NCBI GenBank assembly: GCA_018336015.1
Contig: JAGXQZ010000051.1
Coordinates: forward strand, 124,001 to 188,000
Reading direction: 5' to 3'
DNA: 64,000 bases
DNA from: Algoriphagus sp.
Lineage (GTDB): Bacteria > Bacteroidota > Bacteroidia > Cytophagales > Cyclobacteriaceae
Below the pieces are notes generated by a model, which worked only from the letters and a program-made list of their open reading frames with translations, made no database searches and had not been told where the DNA came from. Both the position numbers and the translations under genes were made by a program. Of the stretch, positions 15,744 through 24,603 are shown piece after piece. Positions within the stretch are counted from its first letter, which is position 1. Each line of letters starts with the position of its first letter.

Positions 15744-15765
15744 AAAAAAGAGGCCTAAGCCTCTT
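15744..15765 (-). terminator. GAGGC-CTAA-GCCTC terminator after the higA relic
   Basis: Stem 15750-15754 with 15759-15763; A-run 15744-15749 provides the T-run on the minus strand. Confidence 0.75.
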
Positions 15766-15771
15766 CTCCAA

Positions 15772-15834
15772 CTAGTATTCTCTGATCAATACCTCTGCAG
15801 GAATTTTCAGCTTCTCGTTGAGTTTTTGGATCAT
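15772..15834 (-). pseudogene. Relic of the HigA antitoxin C-terminus (module B)
   Basis: Codons for MIQKLNEKLKIPAEVLIREY and a TAG match the last 20 codons of higA (14235-14594) almost exactly. Sequence upstream of the Met is unrelated to higA but is shared with module A (to about 15904), so the truncation happened before the two modules were duplicated. Confidence 0.75.
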
Positions 15835-15891
15835 AATGACTTTGTCTATCACTCCACACGATTCAAACCCAACCTCATTGAAAATATGTGT

Positions 15892-15925
15892 GCATCTGTG
15901 CATTTTTCTGCATAGATCTGCGTGA
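15892..15925. repeat. GCATCTGTGCATTTTTCTGC-type intergenic repeat
   Basis: A member of the ATCTGTG/ATCTGCG repeat class also seen at 33353-33392. A worn copy lies at about 12172-12200 in the module A repeat. Confidence 0.5.
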
Positions 15926-15932
15926 ACAAAAT

Positions 15933-15958
15933 CCAAAAAAAGAGGCCGAAGCCTCTTT
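15933..15958 (-). terminator. GAGGC-CGAA-GCCTC terminator of the nucleotidyltransferase gene
   Basis: Stem 15942-15946 with 15951-15955 has a CGAA loop; A-run 15935-15941 gives the minus-strand T-run directly after the gene at 15962. It marks the right edge of the accessory island. Confidence 0.8.
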
Positions 15959-15961
15959 CCG

Positions 15962-16867
15962 TTATTTCCACAAATCTGCCGGATATTCTCCTTCTTGATG
16001 CAGCTTTTGCAGTGCATCTATGACCACGGGTCGATCTTCCGTGTACGTTACTCCAAACCAAGTTTTACCTCCCGGTAGAATCTCAAAGGCAGCCTTGCCA
16101 GCCTTGATCAGGTTATTGGCTACAGTAGGGATGTAAAATTCCGATTTCAGATTATGCTGATTAGCGGGTAAAAATTCCTTCCACATCTGCTCTATATCTC
16201 CGAACACGTCTGGATGAAATCCCCAAAAGTTCATGCTGACAGGTGTATTCTCGGCAATCTCCAAGACTTCTCCCTCTCCACGGCTGAGGATTTGATTTCC
16301 TTCCCGGGCGATGGAGGTCCGCTCGGTCATTCCGATCAGCTGGCCTTTCTCGTTGGTTTCGCAGACACCTCGGCTTACAGTACCGTTTTCAGAAAGTACA
16401 TTTTGAATCGCATAGCCCACCATGGCATGTAGGTCTGGACGAACTTCAGTGGAAAGGAACTTGCCCAATACTTCAAAGGCCTCTTTTCCATAAAAATCAT
16501 CCGCATTGATCACCGCGAAGGGCTCTTGGATCGCATCCTTGGCACAAAGTACGGCATGGGCTGTGCCAAAGGGCTTCACTCGATCTGCCTGCTTAAACTC
16601 CGCCGGCACAAAGCTATCCAGGGACTGAATCACCCAATCCACTTCGATTTTACCTTCTAGCTTAGGAAGAAATTTTTCTTTAGCCACTTCCAAAATTTCC
16701 TGGCGGACGATAAAGACCACCTTACCGAATCCGGCTCGAATGGCGTCAAAAATGGAATATTCCAGGATAGTTTCGCCGTTTGGACCGAATCCGTCAATCT
16801 GCTTATTGCCTCCATAGCGGCTACCCATGCCGGCAGCCAATACGAGGAGTGTTGGTTTGTTAGTCAT
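15962..16867 (-). CDS. Sugar-1-phosphate nucleotidyltransferase family protein
   Basis: This 301-residue protein has the N-terminal nucleotide-binding signature LAAGMGSRYGGNKQ (about 9-22), the metal-binding region INADDFYG near 130, and GTAHAVLCAKD. It should transfer NMP to a sugar 1-phosphate. It resembles the stand-alone nucleotidyltransferases that accompany NahK-like kinases in Bacteroidota. That kinase is present here at 2272-3339, so the two could act in series on a salvaged sugar (inference). The exact nucleotide and sugar are not readable. It has its own promoter and terminator. Confidence 0.8.
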   Translation of the reverse strand: MTNKPTLLVLAAGMGSRYGGNKQIDGFGPNGETILEYSIFDAIRAGFGKVVFIVRQEILEVAKEKFLPKLEGKIEVDWVIQSLDSFVPAEFKQADRVKPFGTAHAVLCAKDAIQEPFAVINADDFYGKEAFEVLGKFLSTEVRPDLHAMVGYAIQNVLSENGTVSRGVCETNEKGQLIGMTERTSIAREGNQILSRGEGEVLEIAENTPVSMNFWGFHPDVFGDIEQMWKEFLPANQHNLKSEFYIPTVANNLIKAGKAAFEILPGGKTWFGVTYTEDRPVVIDALQKLHQEGEYPADLWK

Positions 16868-16889
16868 TTTCTTTGGTAAAAAACGCTGG

Positions 16890-16920
16890 CAAAATTAGCC
16901 CTAATTCCTTTTGAACCAAA
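16890..16920 (-). promoter_or_regulatory. Promoter TTTG-N19-TAATTTTG
   Basis: Minus-strand TTTG (16920-16917), 19 nt, TAATTTTG (16897-16890); the nucleotidyltransferase ATG is 22 nt downstream. A full match to the Bacteroidota consensus. Confidence 0.65.
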
Positions 16921-17044
16921 CCAAGCGAATTTTTAAACTTAGGTTCATTTTAAAACCACTTTGATTAAAAATCATATTTATATGATCTAAATGTGGTTAA
17001 AAAAATGATCGTAAATGTGATTATTTATAGTATTTAAAATAAAA

Positions 17045-17071
17045 TTGGATTAAAAGAGAACCATATTTTTG
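17045..17071 (+). promoter_or_regulatory. Possible promoter of the PII-amtB operon
   Basis: TATTTTTG (17064-17071) fits TAnnTTTG; TTG (17045-17047) lies 16 nt before it, slightly short. The region 16930-17060 is very AT-rich with repeated GTGGTT/GTGATT-like words, and no sigma-54 site was recognised. Confidence 0.35.
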
Positions 17072-17138
17072 ATTTTCACTCAGTTTTTATCTTACTTTCA
17101 TGTCATAATCTCAAAAAACCATTAAACCTGTTGAAAAA

Positions 17139-17477
17139 ATGAAAAAAATAGAGGCCATCATCCGAACCTCAAGGTTTGATCAAATACACACCTGTGTATC
17201 CAAGCTTGGGGTAAAATTCCTCTCCTTCTATGAAATCAAAGGGATGGGCTTTGAGCATGCCCGACTGGAGATGTACCGGGGCGTAGCTTACGAACCCGCC
17301 TACATTCCAAGAACCAAGTTGGAAATCGTAGTACCCGATGACTTAGCTGAAGGTGTCATCAATTGCATCCTCAGTGAAGGCAAAACCGGAGAAGTAGGAG
17401 ACGGAAAAATCTTCGTTTACGACGTGATCGAAGCCTATCGAATCCGAAACAACGACACCGGCGAGGCTGCACTTTAA
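17139..17477 (+). CDS. PII nitrogen regulatory protein (GlnB/GlnK type)
   Basis: This 112-residue trimeric signalling protein senses ATP/ADP and 2-oxoglutarate and gates the ammonium channel. It has the PII beginning MKKIEAIIR, the T-loop with Tyr51 (RGVAYEPAYIP), the B-loop TGEVGDGKIFV, and IRIRN...TGEAAL-like C-terminus. Tyr51, the uridylylation site, is kept. The gene lies 36 bp before amtB, which makes it functionally a GlnK. Confidence 0.93.
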   Translation: MKKIEAIIRTSRFDQIHTCVSKLGVKFLSFYEIKGMGFEHARLEMYRGVAYEPAYIPRTKLEIVVPDDLAEGVINCILSEGKTGEVGDGKIFVYDVIEAYRIRNNDTGEAAL

Positions 17478-17513
17478 TCTCAGATCAAAAATTCACCGAA
17501 CCTATTTAGACCT

Positions 17514-18755
17514 ATGCAAGAACCTGTTCAAGACCTATTTACGGTCAATAATCTTTGGATGATGATTGCCACCATCTTGGTATTCATCATGCACCTTGGC
17601 TTTGCCACCCTAGAGGCGGGACTTACCCGTGCCAAAAACACAGTCAACATTCTCTTTAAAAATACCATCATTCCAGCCATTGGCCTGTTGACCTATGCAT
17701 TTGTAGGATTCAATCTGATGTATCCTGGAGCTGATTTTGCGGGTTCCGTGTTTGGCTTTGCGGGATTTGGACTCTCGCTTCCTGAGGGCTGGGACAGCAG
17801 CAACTATAATGCAGGCTATACCTATTTTACGGACTTTATCTTTCAGGCCATGTTTGCTGCGACTGCCGCCACGATTGTATCGGGTGCTGTAGCTGAGCGA
17901 GTCAAACTCGGTCCATTTATCGCATTTTCCTTGATCTATGTAGGAATCTGTTATCCAATCGTAGGAATGTGGAAGTGGGGAGGAGGATTTTTGAATACGC
18001 TTGACACGCCATTCTATGACTTTGCGGGATCGACAATCGTACACTCTGTAGGTGGATGGGCCGCTTTAGTCGGAGCATTTTTATTAGGACCAAGAATCGG
18101 CAAATACACGCCTACCGGCATGAAAGCGATACCAGGTCATAATCTCCCGATGGCTACCATGGGAGTATTCCTTCTTTGGTTTGGCTGGTTTGGGTTCAAT
18201 GGTGGCTCGGTATTGAGTGCGGCACCTGGGGTAGTCTCCAAAGTGTTTGTGACAACTTCATTAGCTGCTGCGGCCGGTGCATTTGGAGCCTTGATTGCTT
18301 CCTTTTGGAAATTCAAAACCTACGACATCACCATGGTTCTAAACGGCATTTTGGCAGGATTGGTAGGCATCACGGCAGGAGCTGATCAAATGGGCGTGAC
18401 CGATTCGATTATCATCGGATTTGTCGGAGGAGCTTTGGTCGTCTTTGCGGTGATTCTTTTCGATAAGGTCAAAATCGACGATCCTGTAGGTGCGATCTCG
18501 GTACACCTTGTGGGAGGAATCTGGGGAACTTTGGCTGTCGGGATTTTTGGTGATTTGGCAAGTTTGGGTCAGCTGTATTCCCAGTTTCTGGGGGTGGCAG
18601 CCGTAGGGTTATTCTGCTTTGCCACTTCTTGGTTAATTTTCTTCACCTTAAAGAAAACTGTGGGCATCCGTGTGCCTGAAAAAGAAGAAATCGAAGGCCT
18701 AGATATCAATGAGCATAGTATGAGAGCCTATCCCGACTTTGCTACAAAAGACTAA
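17514..18755 (+). CDS. amtB: Ammonium transporter
   Basis: This 413-residue inner-membrane channel has about 11 helices and belongs to the Amt/MEP/Rh family. The pore His pair is in the contexts IVHSVGGWAAL and SVHLVGGIWGTL. ITAGADQMG and FGWFGFNGGSVLS are also family typical. It is coupled to the PII gene just upstream, which should block it when nitrogen is plentiful. The C-terminal tail (EEIEGLDINEHSMRAYPDF) is the usual PII-responsive region. A strong terminator follows. Confidence 0.95.
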   Translation: MQEPVQDLFTVNNLWMMIATILVFIMHLGFATLEAGLTRAKNTVNILFKNTIIPAIGLLTYAFVGFNLMYPGADFAGSVFGFAGFGLSLPEGWDSSNYNAGYTYFTDFIFQAMFAATAATIVSGAVAERVKLGPFIAFSLIYVGICYPIVGMWKWGGGFLNTLDTPFYDFAGSTIVHSVGGWAALVGAFLLGPRIGKYTPTGMKAIPGHNLPMATMGVFLLWFGWFGFNGGSVLSAAPGVVSKVFVTTSLAAAAGAFGALIASFWKFKTYDITMVLNGILAGLVGITAGADQMGVTDSIIIGFVGGALVVFAVILFDKVKIDDPVGAISVHLVGGIWGTLAVGIFGDLASLGQLYSQFLGVAAVGLFCFATSWLIFFTLKKTVGIRVPEKEEIEGLDINEHSMRAYPDFATKD

Positions 18756-18775
18756 AACTAAACCAACTTACAATC

Positions 18776-18812
18776 AAAAGCCCCGAAGTAGGAATTTACT
18801 CGGGGCTTTTTT
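18776..18812. terminator. Bidirectional terminator after amtB
   Basis: GCCCCGA (18780-18786) pairs with TCGGGGC (18800-18806), flanked by AAAA and TTTTTT. Confidence 0.85.
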
Positions 18813-18832
18813 GATGCACTAAGATGGTGGAG

Positions 18833-19024
18833 TCAAGAATAAGTTGGTTGGAAATAGCGATTTAGAATAGGCTGATACATGTTTCCGAACATGTCATAAC
18901 ACCAAGTTTTAAACTCTTCAAGTTCAGCCGGAACCAGGTAGCGAAGGCCTTTTCTCAATTCGCGTTCAAACAGAAATCTGTTGAAACTAACTTTCTGCAA
19001 AATGGTCTTTACATATTCTAGCAT
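18833..19024 (-). CDS. Small conserved hypothetical protein (63 aa)
   Basis: This is a 63-residue soluble, helix-rich protein (MLEYVKTILQKVSFNRFLFE...ELEEFKTWCYDMFG). It resembles short conserved Cytophagales proteins that begin MLEYxKTILQKVSFD, from memory. No function is known. It is divergent from batD with 114 bp between the ATGs. Confidence 0.65.
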   Translation of the reverse strand: MLEYVKTILQKVSFNRFLFERELRKGLRYLVPAELEEFKTWCYDMFGNMYQPILNRYFQPTYS

Positions 19025-19138
19025 AGCAGTACTGATTTGGGTTTATTAACTGATTTTAAGTGTTCCAACGGGGTCAAATCCGAAGATGTTACGTTATTTT
19101 GGGAGCTAAAACGCTGGAATTACCCTATTTTCGCATCC

Positions 19139-20584
19139 ATGATCAAAACGACACTTCGACTGGCTTTCGTATGCTTTGCCATGCTTCTGGTAAGTTTTTC
19201 TTATGGACAGGAAGTACAGATCGAATTAGGTCCTGATGAAATCGGACTAAATGAGACCTTCACCATCAAAGTCACCCTGTCCAATGACAAGATCAAGTCT
19301 TATGATCAATTCCCGGAAATCCAGGGGTTCCAAAAGCAAGGCATCTCTCAGTCTTCCTCGATGAACATCATCAATGGACAGATGAGTAGCTCAAACAGCA
19401 TCATTCAATACTACAAGCCTACCCGAAAAGGTCAGTTCAGTTTGGGCAATTTTTCGGTCTTAATCAACGGAGAGTCTTACTCTTCTCCCGGAAAAAGAAT
19501 AACCGTGACCGAAGCATCCAGTACCCAAGGATTGGGAGGAAATGTCTTTGATCCTTTTGCGGAATTTTTTGGCAGAACTGCCGAGGAGCCAGAATTTATC
19601 GAATTGGCGGATGACGCTTTCTTTTCTGTTTCTGTAGATAAGGATGAGGTATTTGCCGGAGAAGGATTCACGGTTACCCTTGCCTTTTTTATGTCAGAGC
19701 AAAACCAAGCACCATTTCAGTTTTATGAAGCTGGTAAACAACTCGATGCAATCCTAAAAAAGATTAAACCGAATGGAGCTTGGGAAGAAAATTTCAACAT
19801 CACCACGATCGATAATGAAATTGTAGAGATCAATGGGAAAAGATGGAATCGCTTCAAAGTGTATGAGGCCACTTTCTTTCCTTTTTCCGAAGGGACCATC
19901 CAAATCCCAAGAGTTCCTTGGGAAATGATCAAATACAAAGTGGCTAAAAACCCTTCTTTATTTGGAGCAAATCGTCAGGAAGACTTCAAAACATTTTATT
20001 CTTCCCCAAAAACAATCAAGGTCAAGCCCTTACCTCCGCATCCTCTGAAAAACGAAGTATCGGTAGGTCTTTACCAATTGAGGGAAAATATCAGCACACT
20101 TGAAGCGACTACCGGGGAAGGGTTCAATTACAATTTTGGCATATCCGGGGTAGGCAACATCAATTCGATCGCCGCACCAAAACGACTTCCCGGTGCAAAT
20201 TTCAACACTTTTGATCCCAACGTACGTCAGCAAATCAACCGAGGATATGGAAGGGTATCTGGGATCAAAGAGTTTAACTACTTCATCACCCTTAACGAAG
20301 CTGGTGAATACAACTTGTCAGACTATTTTAGCTGGATCTATTTTGATCCGATCAGAGCCGTCTATGACACCCTTCAGCCTCAGGCTAAAATCATCGTAAG
20401 TGGTGACTCCAAAATCAACCAAGCCCTTTCCGGCCAACGCCTTGGAGGTATCTATGACAGAATAGCAACAGAGAGCAATCAGTTTTCAAACGAGGAATAT
20501 AAATACTATTTTACCGCTGCAATCAATCTACTACTTCTAGGAGCAGTGGTCCTTCTAGCGGTATTGATAATCAAAAAGAAATAA
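19139..20584 (+). CDS. batD: BatD-family protein (aerotolerance)
   Basis: This 481-residue exported protein has a signal peptide ([20 protein letters not shown]), tandem beta-sandwich domains of the BatD type ([23 protein letters not shown]) and one C-terminal transmembrane helix ([17 protein letters not shown]) with a lysine anchor. In Bacteroidota BatD works with MoxR/BatA/BatB/BatE in an envelope system linked to oxygen or envelope-stress tolerance; those partners are not here. ATG 19139 is chosen over an in-frame ATG at 19037 since only it exposes the signal peptide; TATTTTCG precedes it. Its TAA overlaps the ATG of aroC. Confidence 0.82.
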   Translation: MIKTTLRLAFVCFAMLLVSFSYGQEVQIELGPDEIGLNETFTIKVTLSNDKIKSYDQFPEIQGFQKQGISQSSSMNIINGQMSSSNSIIQYYKPTRKGQFSLGNFSVLINGESYSSPGKRITVTEASSTQGLGGNVFDPFAEFFGRTAEEPEFIELADDAFFSVSVDKDEVFAGEGFTVTLAFFMSEQNQAPFQFYEAGKQLDAILKKIKPNGAWEENFNITTIDNEIVEINGKRWNRFKVYEATFFPFSEGTIQIPRVPWEMIKYKVAKNPSLFGANRQEDFKTFYSSPKTIKVKPLPPHPLKNEVSVGLYQLRENISTLEATTGEGFNYNFGISGVGNINSIAAPKRLPGANFNTFDPNVRQQINRGYGRVSGIKEFNYFITLNEAGEYNLSDYFSWIYFDPIRAVYDTLQPQAKIIVSGDSKINQALSGQRLGGIYDRIATESNQFSNEEYKYYFTAAINLLLLGAVVLLAVLIIKKK

Positions 20585-21669
20585 TGGGGAATTCATTTGG
20601 AAGGCTTTTCAGAATCACCACATTTGGTGAATCACACGGAAAAGCCTTGGGCGCTATCGTAGAAGGCTGTCCCTCAGGACTTGAAATCGACGAGGAGAAA
20701 ATCCGCCAGGAAATGCAACGCCGGAAGCCTGGCCAATCCAAAATCACCACACAGCGAAAAGAAGAGGACGAAATCGAAATCCTCTCCGGCGTATTTGAAG
20801 GAAAATCGACAGGCACTCCTATCGGCATAGTCATCAAAAACGCAGACCAGAAAAGTAAAGATTACTCCCATATTGCGGACAAGTTTCGTCCTTCCCATGC
20901 CGATTACACCTATTTTGAAAAGTATGGCATTCGAGATTATCGAGGCGGAGGACGATCCAGTGCCCGTGAAACCGCAGCCAGAGTAGCAGGTGGCGCGATT
21001 GCCAAACAATTTTTGGCAACCAAAGGAATCCAAATCCAAGCTTACGTATCTCAAGTGGGAGATTTGACCTTACAAAAACCATATACTTTACTCAATCTTG
21101 ACCTCGCAGAAGACAATATTGTCCGCTGTCCTGATCCTGAAATGGCAGATCAAATGATTGCTTTGATCGATTCAGTACGTCTGGAAAGGGACACCATCGG
21201 TGGAGTAGTCTCCTGTGTGATTAAAAATTGTCCTCCAGGACTGGGCGAACCTGTTTTTGACAGATTGCATGCTGAGCTGGGCAAAGCCATGCTGAGCATC
21301 AATGCCGTAAAAGGATTCGAATACGGCAGCGGATTTGAAGGTGTCAAAATGCGCGGTTCCCAACATAATGACGCCATTGTCAACGAGGCCGGAAAGATCC
21401 ATACCACCACCAATCACTCCGGAGGAATCCAAGGAGGAATCAGTAATGGCGAAGACATCTATTTCCGAGTGGCATTCAAGCCGGTAGCCACAATTATGCA
21501 AGACCAAGAGTCTGTCAATGAGGCCGGAGAAGCGGTGACTGTAAGTGGAAAAGGCAGACACGATCCATGCGTAGTCCCAAGAGCTGTACCGATCGTGGAG
21601 GCTATGGCGGCATTGGTACTAGCTGACTTCCTGCTTATCTCCAAAACCAATAAACTAGCAGAAATATAA
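20584..21669 (+). CDS. aroC: Chorismate synthase
   Basis: This 361-residue FMN-dependent enzyme makes chorismate from EPSP, the last shikimate step. All signatures are visible: [37 protein letters not shown] and [11 protein letters not shown]...R-V-FKP. Start and stop with batD share one base (TAATG), so translation is probably coupled. The shikimate enzyme AroQ is encoded 2.5 kb downstream on the other strand. Confidence 0.96.
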   Translation: MGNSFGRLFRITTFGESHGKALGAIVEGCPSGLEIDEEKIRQEMQRRKPGQSKITTQRKEEDEIEILSGVFEGKSTGTPIGIVIKNADQKSKDYSHIADKFRPSHADYTYFEKYGIRDYRGGGRSSARETAARVAGGAIAKQFLATKGIQIQAYVSQVGDLTLQKPYTLLNLDLAEDNIVRCPDPEMADQMIALIDSVRLERDTIGGVVSCVIKNCPPGLGEPVFDRLHAELGKAMLSINAVKGFEYGSGFEGVKMRGSQHNDAIVNEAGKIHTTTNHSGGIQGGISNGEDIYFRVAFKPVATIMQDQESVNEAGEAVTVSGKGRHDPCVVPRAVPIVEAMAALVLADFLLISKTNKLAEI

Positions 21670-21681
21670 CCCCACTTCATC

Positions 21682-23007
21682 TTGAAAAAATTACCACTTC
21701 ATACTCAGATCATCATCGGATTGGTATTAGGCTTGGCCTTTGGGCTTGTCTCCATCCAAGTAGGCATCCCAAAATGGATCACCCTTGACTACATCAAGCC
21801 GGTGGGAACCGTGTTTATCAATGGATTGAAAATGATCGCCATGCCATTGGTTTTGGCTTCTTTGATTATTGGAGTCTCCAATCTAGGTGATATTTCCAAA
21901 CTGAGCAGAATCGGAGGTAAAACACTAATGGCATTTCTGATTACCACTGTGATCGCTATTTGTACCGGGCTTGGGTTAGTCAACTTATTTGAACCCGGGG
22001 AAGGCCTTCCCGATTCTACCCGAGAAAGTCTCATGGCAATGTATGAAGGTGATGCGGGAAAACGTGCCGAAGCTGCTGCACAGCTCCAAGATCAAAGTCC
22101 ACTGCAGCCACTGGTGGATATGGTGCCTCAAAATCTCTTTTTGGCTACGACGGATAATGCAGCCATGCTTCAGGTGGTATTTTTCGCCATCCTCGCAGGA
22201 ATAGCCTTACTACAAATCCCAAAATCAAAAGCAGAACCTGTAGTAGCTTTTTTTGATGGCTTGAATGATGTAATCATCCAGATCGTAAACTACATTATGA
22301 TCATCGCTCCTTATGGGGTATTTGCACTCATGGCATCCCTGATCGTGGAGATTGCCGGAGACAACCCTGAATCTGCAGTCACCTTGCTTTTGGCTTTACT
22401 TAAATACAGCTTGATCGTCTTAGGCGGGTTGTTTTTTATGATGTTGGTAATTTATCCTCTCTTGTTAAAATCATTTACCAAGATCAAGTATGCTGATTTT
22501 TTCAAAGCCATCAGACCTGCCCAGTTACTTGCATTTTCCACTAGTTCCAGTAATGCCACCCTTCCTGTAACTATGAAACTCACCGAAGAGGAACTTGGAG
22601 TATCTGAAAACATATCCAGTTTTGTACTACCTCTTGGTGCCACAGTCAATATGAACGGAACGAGTTTGTATCAAAGTGTTGCTGCAGTATTTATAGCCCA
22701 GGCATTAGGGATGGACTTGTCTTTTTCCCAGCAAGTGATGATTGTATTGACCTCCACCCTGGCTGCGATTGGATCAGCTGGAGTTCCGGGTGCTGGATTG
22801 ATCATGTTGATCGTTGTCTTGGAGGCTATCGGAGTCCCTGCTGCGGGCATTGCGCTTATCATGGCTCCTGATCGGATTTTGGATATGTTCCGTACGGTTG
22901 TTAATGTCACCGGTGATGTAGTAGTGACTGCGGTGGTAGCCAGCACCGAGGGTGAATTGCCGGATGGGATGATCCGAAAAAGCAATCCGATGACTCCAAA
23001 CGAATAA
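21682..23007 (+). CDS. Dicarboxylate/amino acid:cation symporter (DAACS/SLC1 family)
   Basis: This 441-residue inner-membrane carrier resembles GltP/DctA. Hallmarks: Ser-rich hairpin TSSSNATLPVT, substrate and sodium-binding helix VNMNGTSLYQ, hairpin 2 GSAGVPGAG, and the final helix MAPDRILDMFRTVVNVTGD, whose Asp/Arg pair contacts substrates. The likely substrates are glutamate, aspartate or C4-dicarboxylates. It starts with TTG 21682, 12 bp after aroC, where homologues begin with Met; no ATG fits. A terminator ends the batD-aroC-symporter unit. Confidence 0.9.
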   Translation: MKKLPLHTQIIIGLVLGLAFGLVSIQVGIPKWITLDYIKPVGTVFINGLKMIAMPLVLASLIIGVSNLGDISKLSRIGGKTLMAFLITTVIAICTGLGLVNLFEPGEGLPDSTRESLMAMYEGDAGKRAEAAAQLQDQSPLQPLVDMVPQNLFLATTDNAAMLQVVFFAILAGIALLQIPKSKAEPVVAFFDGLNDVIIQIVNYIMIIAPYGVFALMASLIVEIAGDNPESAVTLLLALLKYSLIVLGGLFFMMLVIYPLLLKSFTKIKYADFFKAIRPAQLLAFSTSSSNATLPVTMKLTEEELGVSENISSFVLPLGATVNMNGTSLYQSVAAVFIAQALGMDLSFSQQVMIVLTSTLAAIGSAGVPGAGLIMLIVVLEAIGVPAAGIALIMAPDRILDMFRTVVNVTGDVVVTAVVASTEGELPDGMIRKSNPMTPNE

Positions 23008-23026
23008 AAGAGTAATAGATCTAATG

Positions 23027-23054
23027 AAAAAGCCCGGTTGATACCGGGCTTTTT
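23027..23054. terminator. Bidirectional terminator
   Basis: AGCCCGGT (23031-23038) with ACCGGGCT (23043-23050), 4-nt loop, A-run before and T-run after, between convergent genes. Confidence 0.85.
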
Positions 23055-23056
23055 GC

Positions 23057-24112
23057 TTAATAAGCAATTAGAAAGTTGACCAATCGATCAAATTCTTCAT
23101 CGGTGATAGCCGGGAAGTTGGCGATACGAAAACTCGTTGGCTTTAAAGGACCATATCCACTACCCAATTGCATTCCTTCTTTTTCGGCTGCTTTTTTCAC
23201 AGCCGAAATCAATTCTTCCGACCCGGAAACTGCCAAAACTGTGGTGCTCCTAGTCGCTCCATTATCTACTAAAAGTCGAAACTTCGTCGATTGTGCAATG
23301 GCTGTCTCCAACTTGAGCATGCGCTTTCTCAATCTGGCATCTACCTGCTGAATTTCTTGCAGATCCTTCAAAACCCGATTGAGCAGATATATCCCAAAGA
23401 CATTTGGAGTGTAGTGAGTTTGATATCCTGCCGCATTTTCCAGCATAAAGGAAAGACTGTTGTATCTGCCTTTTTCACCTTTTCGCTGAGCCTTTTCGAT
23501 GGCTTTGGGTGAAATGATCAAGAGGCCCAATCCTGCTGGAAGCCCAAAACATTTTTGTACTGAAGCGTACCAAATATCCGCCAGAGAAAAATCCAGTTCG
23601 ATACCTCCCATAGAGGAAGTTGTATCCACGGCTATCATTTTCTCAGGATACTTCTCAGCCAATTCCTTCAAAACCGTCATGGGTACTTGAGAAGCATTCG
23701 CTGTTTCGTTTTGAGTGATGGCTATAAGATCTACCGCTTCTCCGATTTCCAAACCCGCAACGTCTATTTCCTGATTTGCCTCAATTTTCAATCCTACCGA
23801 AGCGGGAATGATGTGCTTGGCATATTCAAACCATTTTTTCCCAAAAGAACCTGAATAAATATGGAAACTGGCTTTTTCAACAATCGATTGGGAGATGATT
23901 TCCCAGTTTTCTGTGGCCGAAGAAGTGAAAAGCAATTTATAGTCATCAGGCATGTGAAGCTTTTCTCGCAACAGCTGTTCCGTCTCTTGGTAGAGATTCA
24001 TAAACACACTGCTGCGGTGATTGGCGCTTAAAATACCCTGATGGTAAGCATCCTGCATGTAGTGAGGCAAGGCGTCGTATACCTTGGATGGACCTGGAGC
24101 AAATGTGATCAT
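23057..24112 (-). CDS. Class V aminotransferase (SerC/alanine-glyoxylate type)
   Basis: This 351-residue PLP enzyme begins with FAPGPSKVYDALPHYMQ and has the active-site lysine in YASVQKCFGLPAGLG. The fold group contains phosphoserine and alanine-glyoxylate aminotransferases. The opening GPS...H-R...F resembles the SerC-like branch found in Bacteroidota, so serine synthesis is the best guess, but the substrate is not proven. Its ATG overlaps the aroQ stop by 4 nt (24109-24112), indicating a two-gene operon. Confidence 0.75.
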   Translation of the reverse strand: MITFAPGPSKVYDALPHYMQDAYHQGILSANHRSSVFMNLYQETEQLLREKLHMPDDYKLLFTSSATENWEIISQSIVEKASFHIYSGSFGKKWFEYAKHIIPASVGLKIEANQEIDVAGLEIGEAVDLIAITQNETANASQVPMTVLKELAEKYPEKMIAVDTTSSMGGIELDFSLADIWYASVQKCFGLPAGLGLLIISPKAIEKAQRKGEKGRYNSLSFMLENAAGYQTHYTPNVFGIYLLNRVLKDLQEIQQVDARLRKRMLKLETAIAQSTKFRLLVDNGATRSTTVLAVSGSEELISAVKKAAEKEGMQLGSGYGPLKPTSFRIANFPAITDEEFDRLVNFLIAY

Positions 24113-24537
24113 AGCTGGGGGGAATTTAGAAAATAGAGGATACCCAGTTCATAACCCTTAAGCCCTAGACCTGAGATCATACCCACGCAAGACTTGGAAA
24201 TGATGCTTTTATGACGAAACTCCTCCCGTTTGTAAATATTGGAAATGTGAACTTCCAAGGTTGGCGTAGTCACGCCTGCGATGGCGTCAGAAATAGCCAC
24301 AGAAGTATGGGTGTAGCCACCGGCATTGAGAAGAATAGCATCAAACTGAAATCCGACTTCGTGGATTTTGTTGATGAGTTCACCTTCTACATTACTTTGA
24401 AAGTAGTGAAGATTGACCTGAGGAAATCGCTTTTTTAAATTTTCGAAATACTCTTCGAAGGATTCACTCCCGTAGATTTCGGGCTCTCTTTTTCCCAGGA
24501 GATTGAGATTGGGGCCGTTGATGATTTGAATGTTCAA
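24109..24537 (-). CDS. aroQ: 3-dehydroquinate dehydratase, type II
   Basis: This 142-residue small dodecameric type II enzyme has IINGPNLNLLGKREPEIYG at the N-terminus, the catalytic Tyr in that loop, FQSNVEGELINKIH, NAGGYTHTSVAI, and EVHISNIYKREEFRHKS with the catalytic His. It makes 3-dehydroshikimate and so belongs to the same pathway as aroC nearby. It is the first gene of an operon with the aminotransferase. Confidence 0.95.
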   Translation of the reverse strand: MNIQIINGPNLNLLGKREPEIYGSESFEEYFENLKKRFPQVNLHYFQSNVEGELINKIHEVGFQFDAILLNAGGYTHTSVAISDAIAGVTTPTLEVHISNIYKREEFRHKSIISKSCVGMISGLGLKGYELGILYFLNSPQL

Positions 24538-24603
24538 GGTGTAATAGGTTTATCAGTAGGGTCAAAGTTACAGAGTCCATCCAAGCTTCCAACGGTCAGG
24601 ACT

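Noticed and set aside
15772..16017. An 81-codon minus-strand frame ending KIPAEVLIREY
   Set aside because: Only its last 20 codons are real homology (higA tail). The rest is unrelated intergenic repeat and the 3' end of the nucleotidyltransferase gene read in another frame, so it is a relic, not a gene.
16930..17138. Sigma-54 promoter for the PII-amtB operon
   Set aside because: No TGGC...TTGC pair with correct spacing was found; a TAnnTTTG box is the better candidate.
19117..19139. A fourth ACCCTAT operator upstream of batD
   Set aside because: TACCCTATTTT is present but there is no inverted GGGTA arm, so it does not form the palindrome.
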